Positions 1 to 8,460 of a stretch of DNA of 64,000 nucleotides are shown here, in pieces. A program made the translations under genes and the position numbers. The DNA is from Prevotellaceae bacterium HUN156 (GTDB lineage: Bacteria > Bacteroidota > Bacteroidia > Bacteroidales > Bacteroidaceae): positions 1-64,000 of the forward strand of contig FPIT01000013.1 of the NCBI GenBank assembly GCA_900119285.1. The letters are read 5' to 3'. The notes under the pieces are model-generated. The model ran no database searches and had not been told where the DNA came from. It worked only from the letters and a program-made list of their open reading frames with translations. Positions within the stretch are counted from its first letter, which is position 1, and each line of letters opens with the position of its first letter.

Positions 1-11
1 GAAAGCGGATG

Positions 12-42
12 CAAAGGTACGGCTTTTTTCCGAAACACCAAA
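12..42 (-). promoter_or_regulatory. Bacteroidetes-type promoter for a gene beyond the left edge
   Basis: Read on the minus strand this gives a -7 element TACCTTTG (12-19) and a -33 TTTG (39-42) with a 19-bp spacer, which matches the Bacteroidetes housekeeping consensus exactly. It points out of the window to the left, so the gene it serves is not visible. The rest of bases 1-166 is AT-rich, with phased runs of A and T and no gene. Confidence 0.6.
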
Positions 43-166
43 ACTTTTCCAAGACTTTTTTCTAAAAACATAAAAGTTTTCGCGTTTATTGACAACACGA
101 AAACTTCTACACCTTATTATTATAATAGCCGAGGGATTAGCCTCTGCATTTTAAGCGGATTTTCAT

Positions 167-904
167 TTATTCTCTTCTTCCGAAGATGCGCAGCAGATAG
201 AGGAAGAGATTTATGAAATCAAGGTAAAGAGAGAGTGCTCCGAGAAGGGCAACTTTCTGTGCTCCCTCACCAGCATCGGGTGCCTGAAGAAGCATTTGCT
301 TTATCTTCTGTGAATCATAAGCTGTCAATCCAACAAATACCAATACACCGATATAGCTAATGATAAGATCTAAGCCAGTACTCTTTACGAAGAGATTAAC
401 GACTGTGGCAATAATCATACCTATCAGCGCCATGAGCAGGATTTTGCCCATTGATGACAAATCGGTCTTCGTGGTGTATCCAATAAGTGCCATCGCTGCG
501 AATGTTCCCGCAGTGATGAAAAATACCGTAGCAATAGACGAAGCGGTATACACAAGGAAGATAGATGAGAACAGCGCACCATTCAGCACCGAGTAAAGCA
601 CAAACAACAATGTGGCGACAGACAGAGAGAGTCTGTTGATAGCAGAAGATACCGTGATTACCAATATCAGTTCTGCGATAGCAATACCCCACATTACGGA
701 AGAATTTCCGTAAATAGTCTGAAGAACACCTGGACTGGTAGCCACACCATATGCTGTCAATCCCGTGATAGCCAATGCTAAAGTCATCCAAACATACACT
801 TTACGCATCAGCGCCGGAAAAGCCTCACTTACAGTCCATTCACGCTCTTTTGCAGAAGCGAACTGTTTCAATTCAAAATCTTGATTATTCATTTCTTTAT
901 CCAT
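167..904 (-). CDS. Bax inhibitor-1/YccA family membrane protein
   Basis: A 245-residue protein of the Bax inhibitor-1 (TMBIM/YccA/YbhL) family. After a polar N-terminus of about 30 residues it is almost entirely hydrophobic, with about seven membrane segments, and the family motif GLTAYDSQKIK lies near residue 195. Family members act in the inner membrane; some bacterial ones leak calcium, while E. coli YccA modulates FtsH. The substrate here cannot be told from sequence. It appears to be transcribed alone. The start at 904 (MDKEMNN) is used, but an in-frame ATG twelve bases downstream is equally possible. The family call is firm and the role is unknown. Confidence 0.9.
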   Translation of the reverse strand: MDKEMNNQDFELKQFASAKEREWTVSEAFPALMRKVYVWMTLALAITGLTAYGVATSPGVLQTIYGNSSVMWGIAIAELILVITVSSAINRLSLSVATLLFVLYSVLNGALFSSIFLVYTASSIATVFFITAGTFAAMALIGYTTKTDLSSMGKILLMALIGMIIATVVNLFVKSTGLDLIISYIGVLVFVGLTAYDSQKIKQMLLQAPDAGEGAQKVALLGALSLYLDFINLFLYLLRIFGRRE

Positions 905-921
905 TTAATTATCGAACGCTG

Positions 922-954
922 CAAAGATACAAAAAAACAGCAAATTCAAACAAA
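922..954 (-). promoter_or_regulatory. Probable promoter of the Bax inhibitor-like gene
   Basis: The minus strand has TATCTTTG (922-929), with TTTG copies upstream at 947-950 (17-bp spacer) and 951-954 (21-bp spacer). It lies just upstream of the start codon and would give a very short leader. Confidence 0.55.
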
Positions 955-1042
955 CAAAATATTAAACTTATGAAACAAAAACTATCATTAACACAATCTG
1001 CACATTTTTTTGCTATAAAAGCAGCAAAGAAGGTGCAGATTC

Positions 1043-1984
1043 TTACAATGTCCACTCGTAAGTATCATAACAAACGGCACGACCGCCAAACCCTTCTTTC
1101 TGGAAGATGAGTGAATCGTGCAGGTCATCGCTGCCCGGCATATTAGACGTGCCGAAGTCGAAGAAGGCATACCCCTCTTCTGCAAACTGGGTGATGAGGT
1201 GGTCGAACAGACCATCCAATGCGCCCACGGCTAATCCCTCGTCATCGGCAGCAATATACTGTGTCTTAACGGTTTGAGGAGTGAAATACAATACGGTACC
1301 ACCAACCATGTGTCCCTCATGGTATGCCGCAAACAGGCGGACTGCATCAGGGAAACGGTTGTGGAGCAGTTGTATCTCTGATAGTGTATGTACAGGGCGA
1401 GCATCGTGGTGCTGCATGAGGCGTTGCTCGAGCAAGAGCCAGAAGGCTTGCCAGTCGGCAGATTCACGTACTTCAATCTGTGCTTTTGCCGCCTTCTTGA
1501 TACAGCGACGACGCAGCGTGGAATACGACAGTCTATGATTGAGCATCAATACGGAAGCTACGTCACGGCTGACGATGCTTGCATGACACACATTGCACAA
1601 GGCATACAAATCTTCTTCTGACGGCAACGAGGCATAAATCCAAGGAACAGGTTTATAGACCACTCGCGAGAAGTGGCGATCTCGCAGAAAAGCATTGAGC
1701 TGGCTAAACAGGTCGCGTACCAATGCGGTAGTGCAATGGCGGTTCATCAGGAGACCACCATAAGTAAGTCCCTGATGGGAATAGAGCGTATCACCACGGC
1801 GATTGGCAGGCAACAGGGCAAGGAGCTGCCCCTTATGATACACCATCAAGGAATAGTCGTCGAAGCGGTCGCTATGATAGTCCATATAGCTGCGGTCGAA
1901 GAGGAAAGTGCCATTTTTCGACTGTGCCACGAACTGATTCCATTCTGCAGCCTTATCAGCAGTATATCGTATTATCTCAAACAT
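1043..1984 (-). CDS. FemAB/BioF2-like GNAT acyltransferase
   Basis: A 313-residue soluble protein with the double-GNAT look of FemAB/BioF2-like (Acetyltransf_6) enzymes. The N-terminal half contains YSHQGLTYGGLL. The C-terminal half ends in FFDFGTSNMPGSD followed by FQKEGFGG, the usual closing signature of this group. Such enzymes move an acyl or aminoacyl group onto cell-surface precursors, exopolysaccharides or peptidoglycan. It is the last gene of a minus-strand run and starts 19 bases after the acyltransferase gene, so the pair may modify the same surface product. The substrate is not predictable. No signal peptide is seen, so it should be cytoplasmic. Confidence 0.75.
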   Translation of the reverse strand: MFEIIRYTADKAAEWNQFVAQSKNGTFLFDRSYMDYHSDRFDDYSLMVYHKGQLLALLPANRRGDTLYSHQGLTYGGLLMNRHCTTALVRDLFSQLNAFLRDRHFSRVVYKPVPWIYASLPSEEDLYALCNVCHASIVSRDVASVLMLNHRLSYSTLRRRCIKKAAKAQIEVRESADWQAFWLLLEQRLMQHHDARPVHTLSEIQLLHNRFPDAVRLFAAYHEGHMVGGTVLYFTPQTVKTQYIAADDEGLAVGALDGLFDHLITQFAEEGYAFFDFGTSNMPGSDDLHDSLIFQKEGFGGRAVCYDTYEWTL

Positions 1985-2002
1985 ATTATCTATATCTATT
2001 TG

Positions 2003-3037
2003 TTAACGACACTTGTTGACAAGAAACGACAACAGCTTCTTATTAACAGGTTTGACAAAAGTGGCATGGATCGCATAGCACACCACTATCACGAAAGAGA
2101 AGCTAAGCAGCATCATCGGCCAGTAAGGGATTTGCAAGCCCAATTTGTCTGCATTGTTCCATAGGATAGCAAACAGCAACTGATGCAAGAGGTAGGTTTC
2201 AAGCGTTAAACCTCCGAGCCATACCATCACACGAGTCTTCAAGAAACGACTGACAAGACCGTTTAACTGATTGCCCTGCATAAATACCCAGAACATCGGC
2301 ACCATAACAAGCCAATGAAGGAGTGCTACATGCCAACGCTCATGTATCGGATAAGTTACGATGGTCAGTACAACTGCTGCCACCATCATCAGTTCTACCC
2401 CTGTAGTAAAACGCTGATGTTTCCATTGGGGGTATAGTTCATATATTCTCCACATCACCACACCCCAGATAAAGTCGAAGAGACGAACAGGCGGGAAAAT
2501 ATAGAGCCAATAGTTCAGATTGTCTGTCTGCAGCGACACTACATAGACAGCATATACGCCCAACAATATCACAGTCATTGTAAGTAATGAGCGCAGACTC
2601 ATCTTACCTATTACCTTATATATAATAGGAAAGAGGAATAAGAAGAGCATCAAATCGGAGAGATACCAAGAAACGCTATTACCCGAAAAATAATAGCTTT
2701 CTACCGGTATCCAACTCTGTAGTAACAAGACATTCGGTATCAATGCCACAAAATCTGCATGCGTCATCGTGCGGAACCGGATAGCAACGATTGCCAACAA
2801 GCACAAGAGATGAAGCGGATAAAACTTGCACAACCTACGAAGCAGATACTGAGAGAAATGCAAGCTACCATCAAGCACTTTAGAGCCATAGCTACGGGAC
2901 ATCACAAAACCCGTCATCAGCATAAAGTACATGGGGCCGACACCCGTGGTATGCCCTTCAATCCCTGCATAAGAGAAATGAGCCAACATTACTGTCAGCG
3001 CAAAAACAATACGCAGGGATTGAAGGGTTTCTATCAT
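2003..3037 (-). CDS. Acyltransferase family 3 membrane protein (OatA/WecH-like)
   Basis: A 344-residue integral membrane protein with about ten hydrophobic segments and the Acyl_transf_3 N-terminus: LRIVFALTVMLAHF, in which the histidine near residue 20 is the expected catalytic one, and a second motif ending GFVMSRSYGSK. These enzymes transfer acetyl or other acyl groups to sugars of surface polysaccharides. It follows purT by six bases and precedes the GNAT gene, so it is probably cotranscribed with both. The sugar acceptor is unknown. Confidence 0.85.
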   Translation of the reverse strand: MIETLQSLRIVFALTVMLAHFSYAGIEGHTTGVGPMYFMLMTGFVMSRSYGSKVLDGSLHFSQYLLRRLCKFYPLHLLCLLAIVAIRFRTMTHADFVALIPNVLLLQSWIPVESYYFSGNSVSWYLSDLMLFLFLFPIIYKVIGKMSLRSLLTMTVILLGVYAVYVVSLQTDNLNYWLYIFPPVRLFDFIWGVVMWRIYELYPQWKHQRFTTGVELMMVAAVVLTIVTYPIHERWHVALLHWLVMVPMFWVFMQGNQLNGLVSRFLKTRVMVWLGGLTLETYLLHQLLFAILWNNADKLGLQIPYWPMMLLSFSFVIVVCYAIHATFVKPVNKKLLSFLVNKCR

Positions 3038-3043
3038 CGGAGA

Positions 3044-4243
3044 TTATTTCTGCATATAAGAGTCTGTGCCCAACACGGTCTTAGCCAAGCGCTTGGCTTT
3101 CTCACGAAGAGCATCTACATCGTCGCCCACCTCACCATAGCAGAGTACGACACCCATACGACGGCCAAAATGAGTTTCGGGCTTACCAAATATACGGATA
3201 CGAGTACGATCTTCCTTGAGCGCTTCTTCCAAGTGATAATCAAGCAGCGACTGGTCTACAGGAGCCTCAGCCTCTTTGGGAGAGAGGATGACAGCTGAAG
3301 CACCAGCATGCTCAAGATGAATAGCAGGAATAGGCAGCCCCATCACTGCACGGAAGTGGAGCTCAAACTCACTGAGGTTGGTAGTATGACCGAGTGTAAC
3401 CATACCAGTATCATGTGGACGTGGTGAGAGTTCAGAGAAGATAACCTCGCCCTGCTTAGTCAGGAAGAACTCTACGCCCCAGATACCAGCACCCGTCAGT
3501 GCTTTGGTTACTTGGTCTGCCATGTACTGAGCCTGCTTCAGAGCCTCATCAGAAATCTTATATGGCTGCCAAGACTCACGGTAGTCGCCACCCTTCTGCA
3601 CATGTCCGATAGGAGGACAGAACAAGGTTGGCCAACCGTTCTTTTGGGTAACAGTGAGAAGTGTGAACTCTGAATCAAAGTCGATAAACTCTTCGATAAT
3701 CACCTCTTTCACGTCGCCACGGCCTTCTTCCATTGCCTCACGGAAAGCCTGTTCCAACTCGTCATCGTTATGAACATAGCTCTGTCCATGACCAGATGAA
3801 GACATCAGAGGCTTTACTACACAAGGGAAGCCAATCTCATCAGCGGCCTTTTTAAACTCATCGAAGGTTTTGGCATAGAAGTACTTTGCAGTACGCAGTC
3901 CTAACTCGCGTGATGCCAGGTCACGAATAGCGCGACGATTCATCGTAAAGTTAACGGCACGTGCACTAGGCACCACCTGAATACCTTGTTCCTCGAACTT
4001 AAACAAACGCTCTGTGCGGATAGCTTCAATCTCTGGCACGATGATATCGGGCTGGTGTTTCTTCACCACAGCTTCGAGGGCTTCACCATCAAGCATCGAG
4101 AACACTTCGCGCTCGTCAGCAACCTGCATAGCAGGTGCATTATCATAGCGATCGCAAGCGATGACATACTGGCCAGCACGCATGGCGGCAATAACGAACT
4201 CCTTACCCAGTTCTCCTGAGCCTAACAATAAGATTTTCTTCAT
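3044..4243 (-). CDS. purT: Formate-dependent phosphoribosylglycinamide formyltransferase
   Basis: PurT makes formyl-GAR from GAR, formate and ATP in purine synthesis, without needing folate. The protein is about 399 residues, the usual length, and begins [19 protein letters not shown], the N-terminal nucleotide-binding fold. The ATP-grasp part follows, with [14 protein letters not shown] near residue 145, VIIEEFIDF, and the metal-binding stretch [20 protein letters not shown]. The start at MKKILL is preferred over one five codons upstream because the family begins there. The upstream codons lie against an inverted-repeat end of the DUF559 cassette, which separates purT from rfbB. Confidence 0.95.
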   Translation of the reverse strand: MKKILLLGSGELGKEFVIAAMRAGQYVIACDRYDNAPAMQVADEREVFSMLDGEALEAVVKKHQPDIIVPEIEAIRTERLFKFEEQGIQVVPSARAVNFTMNRRAIRDLASRELGLRTAKYFYAKTFDEFKKAADEIGFPCVVKPLMSSSGHGQSYVHNDDELEQAFREAMEEGRGDVKEVIIEEFIDFDSEFTLLTVTQKNGWPTLFCPPIGHVQKGGDYRESWQPYKISDEALKQAQYMADQVTKALTGAGIWGVEFFLTKQGEVIFSELSPRPHDTGMVTLGHTTNLSEFELHFRAVMGLPIPAIHLEHAGASAVILSPKEAEAPVDQSLLDYHLEEALKEDRTRIRIFGKPETHFGRRMGVVLCYGEVGDDVDALREKAKRLAKTVLGTDSYMQK

Positions 4244-4256
4244 ACTAAGCCTCTCC

Positions 4257-4280
4257 AAGCCCCTCCCAAGGAGGGGATGT
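4257..4280 (-). repeat. Left palindromic core of the DUF559 cassette
   Basis: Palindrome with CCCCTCC and GGAGGGG arms, 24 bases including the ACAT and GCTT ends. Read on the minus strand it resembles the right-hand copy at about 20 of 24 positions. It lies in the short gap between the DUF559 and purT genes and may fold as a GC-rich hairpin in the transcript. Confidence 0.7.
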
Positions 4281-4294
4281 TTAGTTACATATAT

Positions 4295-4681
4295 TTAAAC
4301 AATTAATGATCTAATTATCCTAGACATGACAGATTCTATATCTGACAATACTTGTTGATTTGTAAAACGAATAACACGATAGCCCTTACTCTGAAGATAT
4401 TCTGTACGATATTGGTCTTTCTGTTGTTGTTCTGGGGTTTGATGATAATCTCCATCAACCTCTATAACAAGAAGATTTTTAAGAGATACAAAATCTGCAA
4501 TATACATGCCGATAACATGCTGACGACGGAAATGGACACCGAGTTTATTTCCTCTTAGCTCTTGCCATAATCGTTCTTCTGCAGAGGTCATAGAGCAACG
4601 GTTTTCAACTGCATTATTCTCTACTATTGTATAAGCCAACGCATCAGCCGTTGCCCATTTTATTCTCTTTTCTTTATCCAT
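4295..4681 (-). CDS. DUF559 domain endonuclease-like protein (Vsr-related fold)
   Basis: A 128-residue protein of the DUF559 family, small restriction-endonuclease-fold proteins related to very-short-patch repair nucleases. The core reads MYIADFVSLKNLLVIEVDGD then HYQT-like residues. The expected metal ligands are Asp63 and the Glu74/Asp76 pair, followed by His80; the fold closes with YLQSKGYRVIRFTNQQV. The start at MDKEKR is chosen because an upstream in-frame extension runs through the palindromic repeat and into antisense of rfbB. Its DNA target is unknown. The gene sits between inverted repeats, which suggests it travels as a cassette. Confidence 0.8.
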   Translation of the reverse strand: MDKEKRIKWATADALAYTIVENNAVENRCSMTSAEERLWQELRGNKLGVHFRRQHVIGMYIADFVSLKNLLVIEVDGDYHQTPEQQQKDQYRTEYLQSKGYRVIRFTNQQVLSDIESVMSRIIRSLIV

Positions 4682-4693
4682 ACAGCTATCTAG

Positions 4694-4717
4694 ACATCCC
4701 TCCCTTAGGGAGGGCTT
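4694..4717 (+). repeat. Right palindromic core of the DUF559 cassette
   Basis: Palindrome CCCTCCC-TTA-GGGAGGG with ACAT on one side and CTT on the other. It is the inverted partner of the copy left of the DUF559 gene and lies between that gene and the rfbB stop codon. Confidence 0.7.
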
Positions 4718-4727
4718 GGGTAGGCCC

Positions 4728-5855
4728 TTATCCGTACATCTTTTCGTAATACTTCTGGTAGTCACCAGAGGTAACATTGTCAAGCCACTCCTGATTGTCA
4801 AGATACCAGCGGACGGTCTTCTCGATACCTTCCTCGAACTGCAACGATGGCTCCCAACCAAGTTCTTTCTGCAACTTACTACTATCAATAGCGTAGCGCA
4901 GGTCGTGACCAGCACGGTCAGTAACAAAGGTAATCAAATCCATATCCTCGCCTTCCTTTCTACCCAACAGGCGGTCAACAGTATTAATCACTACCTTGAT
5001 AATATCTATATTCTTCCACTCGTTAAATCCACCAATATTATAGGTATCGGCGATCTTGCCCTTGTGGAAGATAAGATCAATAGCACGAGCATGATCTTCT
5101 ACGAATAACCAGTCGCGCACATTCTCACCCTTACCATAGACAGGCAATGGCTTGCGATGACGAATGTTATTGATAAAGAGAGGTATCAATTTCTCTGGGA
5201 ACTGATAAGGACCATAGTTGTTTGAACAATTGGTTACCACAACAGGCATGCCATAAGTATCATGGAAAGCACGTACGAAGTGGTCGCTCGAAGCCTTTGA
5301 AGCAGAATATGGTGAATGAGGATTGTACTTGGTTGTTTCCAAGAAGAACTTATCACCATATGCCAAGTGATGCTCTGCGGAAGAGGCTGTGGTAGTAAAT
5401 GGCGGTTCGATACCTTCGGGATGAGTCAGTTCCAATGCACCATATACCTCGTCGGTAGAAATATGATAGAAACGCTTGCCTTCATACTTCTCTGGCAGGC
5501 TTTCCCAATAGAGCTTAGCTGCCTGCAGAAGCGACAAAGTACCCATCACATTGGTCTTTGCAAAGGTAAAGGGGTCCTTGATAGAACGATCCACATGACT
5601 CTCGGCTGCGAGATGAATAATGCCATCGACCTTCTTGTCCTGCATCAGTTTGTAGAAAGCATCAAAGTCACAGATATCCATCTTCACAAACTCATAATTG
5701 GGCTTATCCTCGATATCCTTCAGGTTAGCAAGGTTACCGGCATACGTCAACTTGTCGAGATTGATGATGTGATACTCAGGATACTTGTTCACGAACAGGC
5801 GTACAACATGGCTTCCTATAAAGCCTGCGCCACCAGTAATAACAATCGTCTTCAT
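4728..5855 (-). CDS. rfbB: dTDP-glucose 4,6-dehydratase
   Basis: RfbB (RmlB) converts dTDP-glucose to dTDP-4-keto-6-deoxyglucose, the second step towards dTDP-rhamnose for surface polysaccharides. The 375-residue protein is an extended short-chain dehydrogenase: the NAD-binding motif GGAGFIGSHVV is near residue 8, STDEVYG is in the middle, and the catalytic YSASK is near residue 180. The loop before YSASK is longer than in the E. coli enzyme, as is common in Bacteroidales. The rest of the rhamnose pathway (rfbA, rfbC, rfbD) is not in the window. The gene reads on in the same direction as purT and the two acyltransferases. Confidence 0.95.
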   Translation of the reverse strand: MKTIVITGGAGFIGSHVVRLFVNKYPEYHIINLDKLTYAGNLANLKDIEDKPNYEFVKMDICDFDAFYKLMQDKKVDGIIHLAAESHVDRSIKDPFTFAKTNVMGTLSLLQAAKLYWESLPEKYEGKRFYHISTDEVYGALELTHPEGIEPPFTTTASSAEHHLAYGDKFFLETTKYNPHSPYSASKASSDHFVRAFHDTYGMPVVVTNCSNNYGPYQFPEKLIPLFINNIRHRKPLPVYGKGENVRDWLFVEDHARAIDLIFHKGKIADTYNIGGFNEWKNIDIIKVVINTVDRLLGRKEGEDMDLITFVTDRAGHDLRYAIDSSKLQKELGWEPSLQFEEGIEKTVRWYLDNQEWLDNVTSGDYQKYYEKMYG

Positions 5856-5877
5856 ATATGATTCTATTGTTTTAATT

Positions 5878-6369
5878 TTATCTTCCTAATGTAATAACTT
5901 CGCAATCCTTAAATTTATTGCCTTCGACTGTTAATCTTATCAAAGTACGCTCCTTGTGCCATCCTTGCAGACCAGCGGCACCTGGATTGATATGCAACAG
6001 GTTTAAGGTCTTATCGAACTTCACCTTCAAGATATGTGAATGTCCAGCAATAAAAAGTTGTGGCGGTGAGGCAAAGAGTTGCCCACGAATGGAGTAATCA
6101 TAATTGCCAGGATAACCACCAATATGTTTCATCAGTACTTCCACGTCCTCGCACTTCCAACGCAGCACTTCAGGATACATCAGTCTAAGGTCGCCACCAT
6201 CACAGTTGCCACAAACGGCACGCAACGGACGGAATGCAGCAAGCTTTTCAGCCACCTCCAACGAACCGATATCACCTGCATGCCATATCTCGTCGCAAGG
6301 TTCAAAGTAGTGCAAGTATTTCTCGTCCCAATAGGAATGAGTATCGCTGATGATGCCTATCTTCTTCAT
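5878..6369 (-). CDS. YfcE/MJ0936-type metallophosphoesterase
   Basis: A 163-residue calcineurin-like phosphoesterase. Metal ligands are visible in order: SDTH near residue 8, HAGDIG near 35, CGNCDG near 58, MKHIGG, and AGHSH near 110. Close relatives are YfcE and MJ0936, which hydrolyse phosphodiesters in vitro; the cellular substrate is unknown. The start at MKKIGIISDTH overlaps the stop codon of the kinase-like gene upstream as ATGA, so the two are probably translationally coupled. Longer upstream starts are rejected because they only extend over the neighbour's coding region. Confidence 0.9.
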   Translation of the reverse strand: MKKIGIISDTHSYWDEKYLHYFEPCDEIWHAGDIGSLEVAEKLAAFRPLRAVCGNCDGGDLRLMYPEVLRWKCEDVEVLMKHIGGYPGNYDYSIRGQLFASPPQLFIAGHSHILKVKFDKTLNLLHINPGAAGLQGWHKERTLIRLTVEGNKFKDCEVITLGR

Positions 6370-6992
6370 ACGTCTAATTGTTTGCGAATGAAGTCTGCAA
6401 TCAGTTTCTCGGTTTCCTCCAATCCTAAAATGCTGGAGTCCACACATAAGTCATAGCTTTCGGCGGCGCCCCAAGTCTTACCAGTATAGTAGTTGTAATA
6501 AGAGGCGCGCTTCTCTTCTGCCTGTAAGATAAAGCGTTTAGCCTGCTGTGGAGTCATTGAGCGTTGTTCTAACAACTTATCAATACGACTACGCATTGAA
6601 GCAGTGATAAATACCTTTACCACATTGGGCATGTCGCGTAATACATAATCAGCACAACGTCCGACAAAAACGCAACTTCCCTCAGAGGCAGCCTTACGAA
6701 TGGCATCACTTTGGAACTGAAAGAGGTTTTCCTGCGAAAAGTCAGAGCGATACATGGAGCCACTGCCTAGATGAGGAATCTGCATATTGAACAGCGACTT
6801 GAAGAATCCTTTTTGTTCGTCGTTCTCCTCAAAGAATTTCTCACTAAAACCACTCTCTTTAGCAGCAAGATTTAATAGTTCACGGTCATAGTACTTGGCA
6901 TTGAAGTCTGTAGCCAACATTCGTGCGATATCATGGCCGCCACTTCCTAACTGGCGACCCACACAGATAATGATGTGCTTATTGTTTTCCAT
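6366..6992 (-). CDS. Cytidylate kinase-like family protein
   Basis: About 208 residues, with the P-loop-like ICVGRQLGSGGHDIARMLA at the N-terminus typical of the cytidylate-kinase-like (AAA_26) family common in Bacteroidales and Firmicutes, then YYDRELL and VFVGRCADYVL. It is likely a P-loop kinase, but it is distinct from the essential Cmk and its substrate is not known. The start codon lies inside the 3' end of the MATE gene and the stop overlaps the phosphoesterase start (ATGA), so all three are one transcriptional unit. An alternative ATG lies two codons upstream. Confidence 0.85.
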   Translation of the reverse strand: MENNKHIIICVGRQLGSGGHDIARMLATDFNAKYYDRELLNLAAKESGFSEKFFEENDEQKGFFKSLFNMQIPHLGSGSMYRSDFSQENLFQFQSDAIRKAASEGSCVFVGRCADYVLRDMPNVVKVFITASMRSRIDKLLEQRSMTPQQAKRFILQAEEKRASYYNYYTGKTWGAAESYDLCVDSSILGLEETEKLIADFIRKQLDV

Positions 6993-8334
6993 TAACATTG
7001 ATTTTTTTCATATACCATATTAGCAGCGGTATCGTCATAGCGAAAGCGCAAAAGTCGCTGGCAGGCATAGAATACCACACACCATCCAAATCCCATATCA
7101 ATGGGAAGATGTACGCCATCGGCAACAACATAAAGAGTTGACGTGACAATGAGAGGAAGATAGAGACCTTCACCTTACCAATACATTGGAAGAAGTTAGT
7201 GATAACAGCCTGCGAACCAACTACAAAGAATACCAGCATATTGATTTTGATGCCTCGTGCAGCCATCGCGATCAACGTCTCGTCAGTAGTAAATATTCGT
7301 GCAATCTCTCGGGGGAAAAGCATCGACAGAGCCCATCCCACGAGCAATATAGCCGTAGCAGCAGCAATGGTCAGCCATAAACAGCGGAACATGCGATCGT
7401 ATTTCTCAGCACCATAGTTGTAACCCACAATAGGTTGCATACCCTGGTTCATACCCATGACAAACATGAAGAACATCATGACCACAGAGTTTCCTATCGA
7501 GTAGGCTCCTACTGCCATATCACCGCCATAGCGAACGAACTGATTATTCATGAATATAACGATGATGCATGATGTTGTCTGCATCAGGAATGGCGATATA
7601 CCAATAGCAATAATATTGCGTACCAGATCTTTCTTGAGTTTATAGATACCACTCTTTAAATGCAGGATTTCCTTTTTGTCACTAAACTGCCACATCTGCC
7701 AACACAGCGCTAACGACTGGGAGGTTACCGTAGCTAAGGCTGCACCTCTGATGCCCCAACGGAACCACCATACGAAGGCTATAACCAACGCGATGTTACA
7801 AGCTACGGTAAACAATGTGGCATACATGGCATGGCGAGGTTTTCCTGCAGCACGCAACACTGCATTCATTCCAAAATACATGTGTGTTACTACGTTACCC
7901 GCCAAGATGACCTGCATAAACTCACGAGCATAAGGCAGTGTCACATCTGAAGCACCGAAGAAGCGGAGAATGGGATCCAAGAAGATAAGGCAGACTGCCA
8001 TAAACAATAAACCAATAATGAGGTTCAGTGTAATGGTGTTACCCAATAAATATTCTGCACGCTTATAGTTGCGCTGTCCCAAATTCACAGAGATACAGGT
8101 AGAAGCACCTACACCTACTGCTGCGCCAAAGGCTGCGCTGAGATTCATAAAGGGGAAGGTGATGCCCAAACCAGCAATAGCCTCTGGACCAACCACCTGT
8201 CCGATGAATGCACGGTCAATAATGTTATAAAGCGACGAAGCCGTCATAGCCACAATGGCTGGCATAGCATACTGCATCAACAGTTGCCCAACGGGTTTCG
8301 TCCCTAATTCTAATGTTGCTTGATTGTTGTCCAT
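6979..8334 (-). CDS. MATE family efflux transporter
   Basis: A 451-residue inner-membrane protein with about twelve hydrophobic segments in two repeated halves, typical of MATE transporters, which export drugs or metabolites in exchange for protons or sodium. The N-terminus contains LGTKPVGQLLMQYAMPAI, a standard MATE opening, and the second half has the matching GISPFLMQT. The start at MDNNQATLELG is placed just downstream of a good promoter; a longer reading frame would run through that promoter. It is the first gene of a long same-strand run reaching at least through the kinase and phosphoesterase genes. Confidence 0.9.
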   Translation of the reverse strand: MDNNQATLELGTKPVGQLLMQYAMPAIVAMTASSLYNIIDRAFIGQVVGPEAIAGLGITFPFMNLSAAFGAAVGVGASTCISVNLGQRNYKRAEYLLGNTITLNLIIGLLFMAVCLIFLDPILRFFGASDVTLPYAREFMQVILAGNVVTHMYFGMNAVLRAAGKPRHAMYATLFTVACNIALVIAFVWWFRWGIRGAALATVTSQSLALCWQMWQFSDKKEILHLKSGIYKLKKDLVRNIIAIGISPFLMQTTSCIIVIFMNNQFVRYGGDMAVGAYSIGNSVVMMFFMFVMGMNQGMQPIVGYNYGAEKYDRMFRCLWLTIAAATAILLVGWALSMLFPREIARIFTTDETLIAMAARGIKINMLVFFVVGSQAVITNFFQCIGKVKVSIFLSLSRQLFMLLPMAYIFPLIWDLDGVWYSMPASDFCAFAMTIPLLIWYMKKINVNGKQ

Positions 8335-8348
8335 ATATAAATAATGTG

Positions 8349-8379
8349 CAAAGGTACGATTAAACGAGCATAAAACAAA
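8349..8379 (-). promoter_or_regulatory. Promoter of the MATE operon
   Basis: Minus-strand TACCTTTG (8349-8356) and TTTG (8376-8379) separated by exactly 19 bp. It lies about 15 bases upstream of the MATE start codon. It is back to back with the xseA promoter, so the two units diverge from about 60 bp of shared DNA. Confidence 0.75.
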
Positions 8380-8396
8380 AGATTTTCCGCATTTTT

Positions 8397-8427
8397 TTTG
8401 TACTTCGCGCACTTCTTTGTACCTTTG
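8397..8427 (+). promoter_or_regulatory. Promoter of xseA-xseB
   Basis: TTTG (8397-8400), a 19-bp spacer and TACCTTTG (8420-8427), followed about 33 bases later by the xseA start codon. It is a full match to the Bacteroidetes promoter consensus. Confidence 0.75.
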
Positions 8428-8460
8428 CAATCCTACAGCAACATATAACACTTATTGCCG

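Larger units (their letters stand above)
4246..4730. mobile_element. Putative 485-bp DUF559 cassette with inverted palindromic ends
   Basis: The DUF559 gene and its flanks are bounded by two related sequences in opposite orientation. The left end (4246-4283) contains CCCCTCC-CAA-GGAGGGG and the right end (4691-4730) contains CCCTCCC-TTA-GGGAGGG. Reverse-complementing one aligns about 38 bases with only a few mismatches and one or two indels. The left end touches the purT start codon and the right end reaches the rfbB stop codon, so the unit fills the gap between two household genes exactly. No transposase is inside, so any movement would need a partner in trans. That it is mobile is inferred from structure only. 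Confidence 0.55.
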
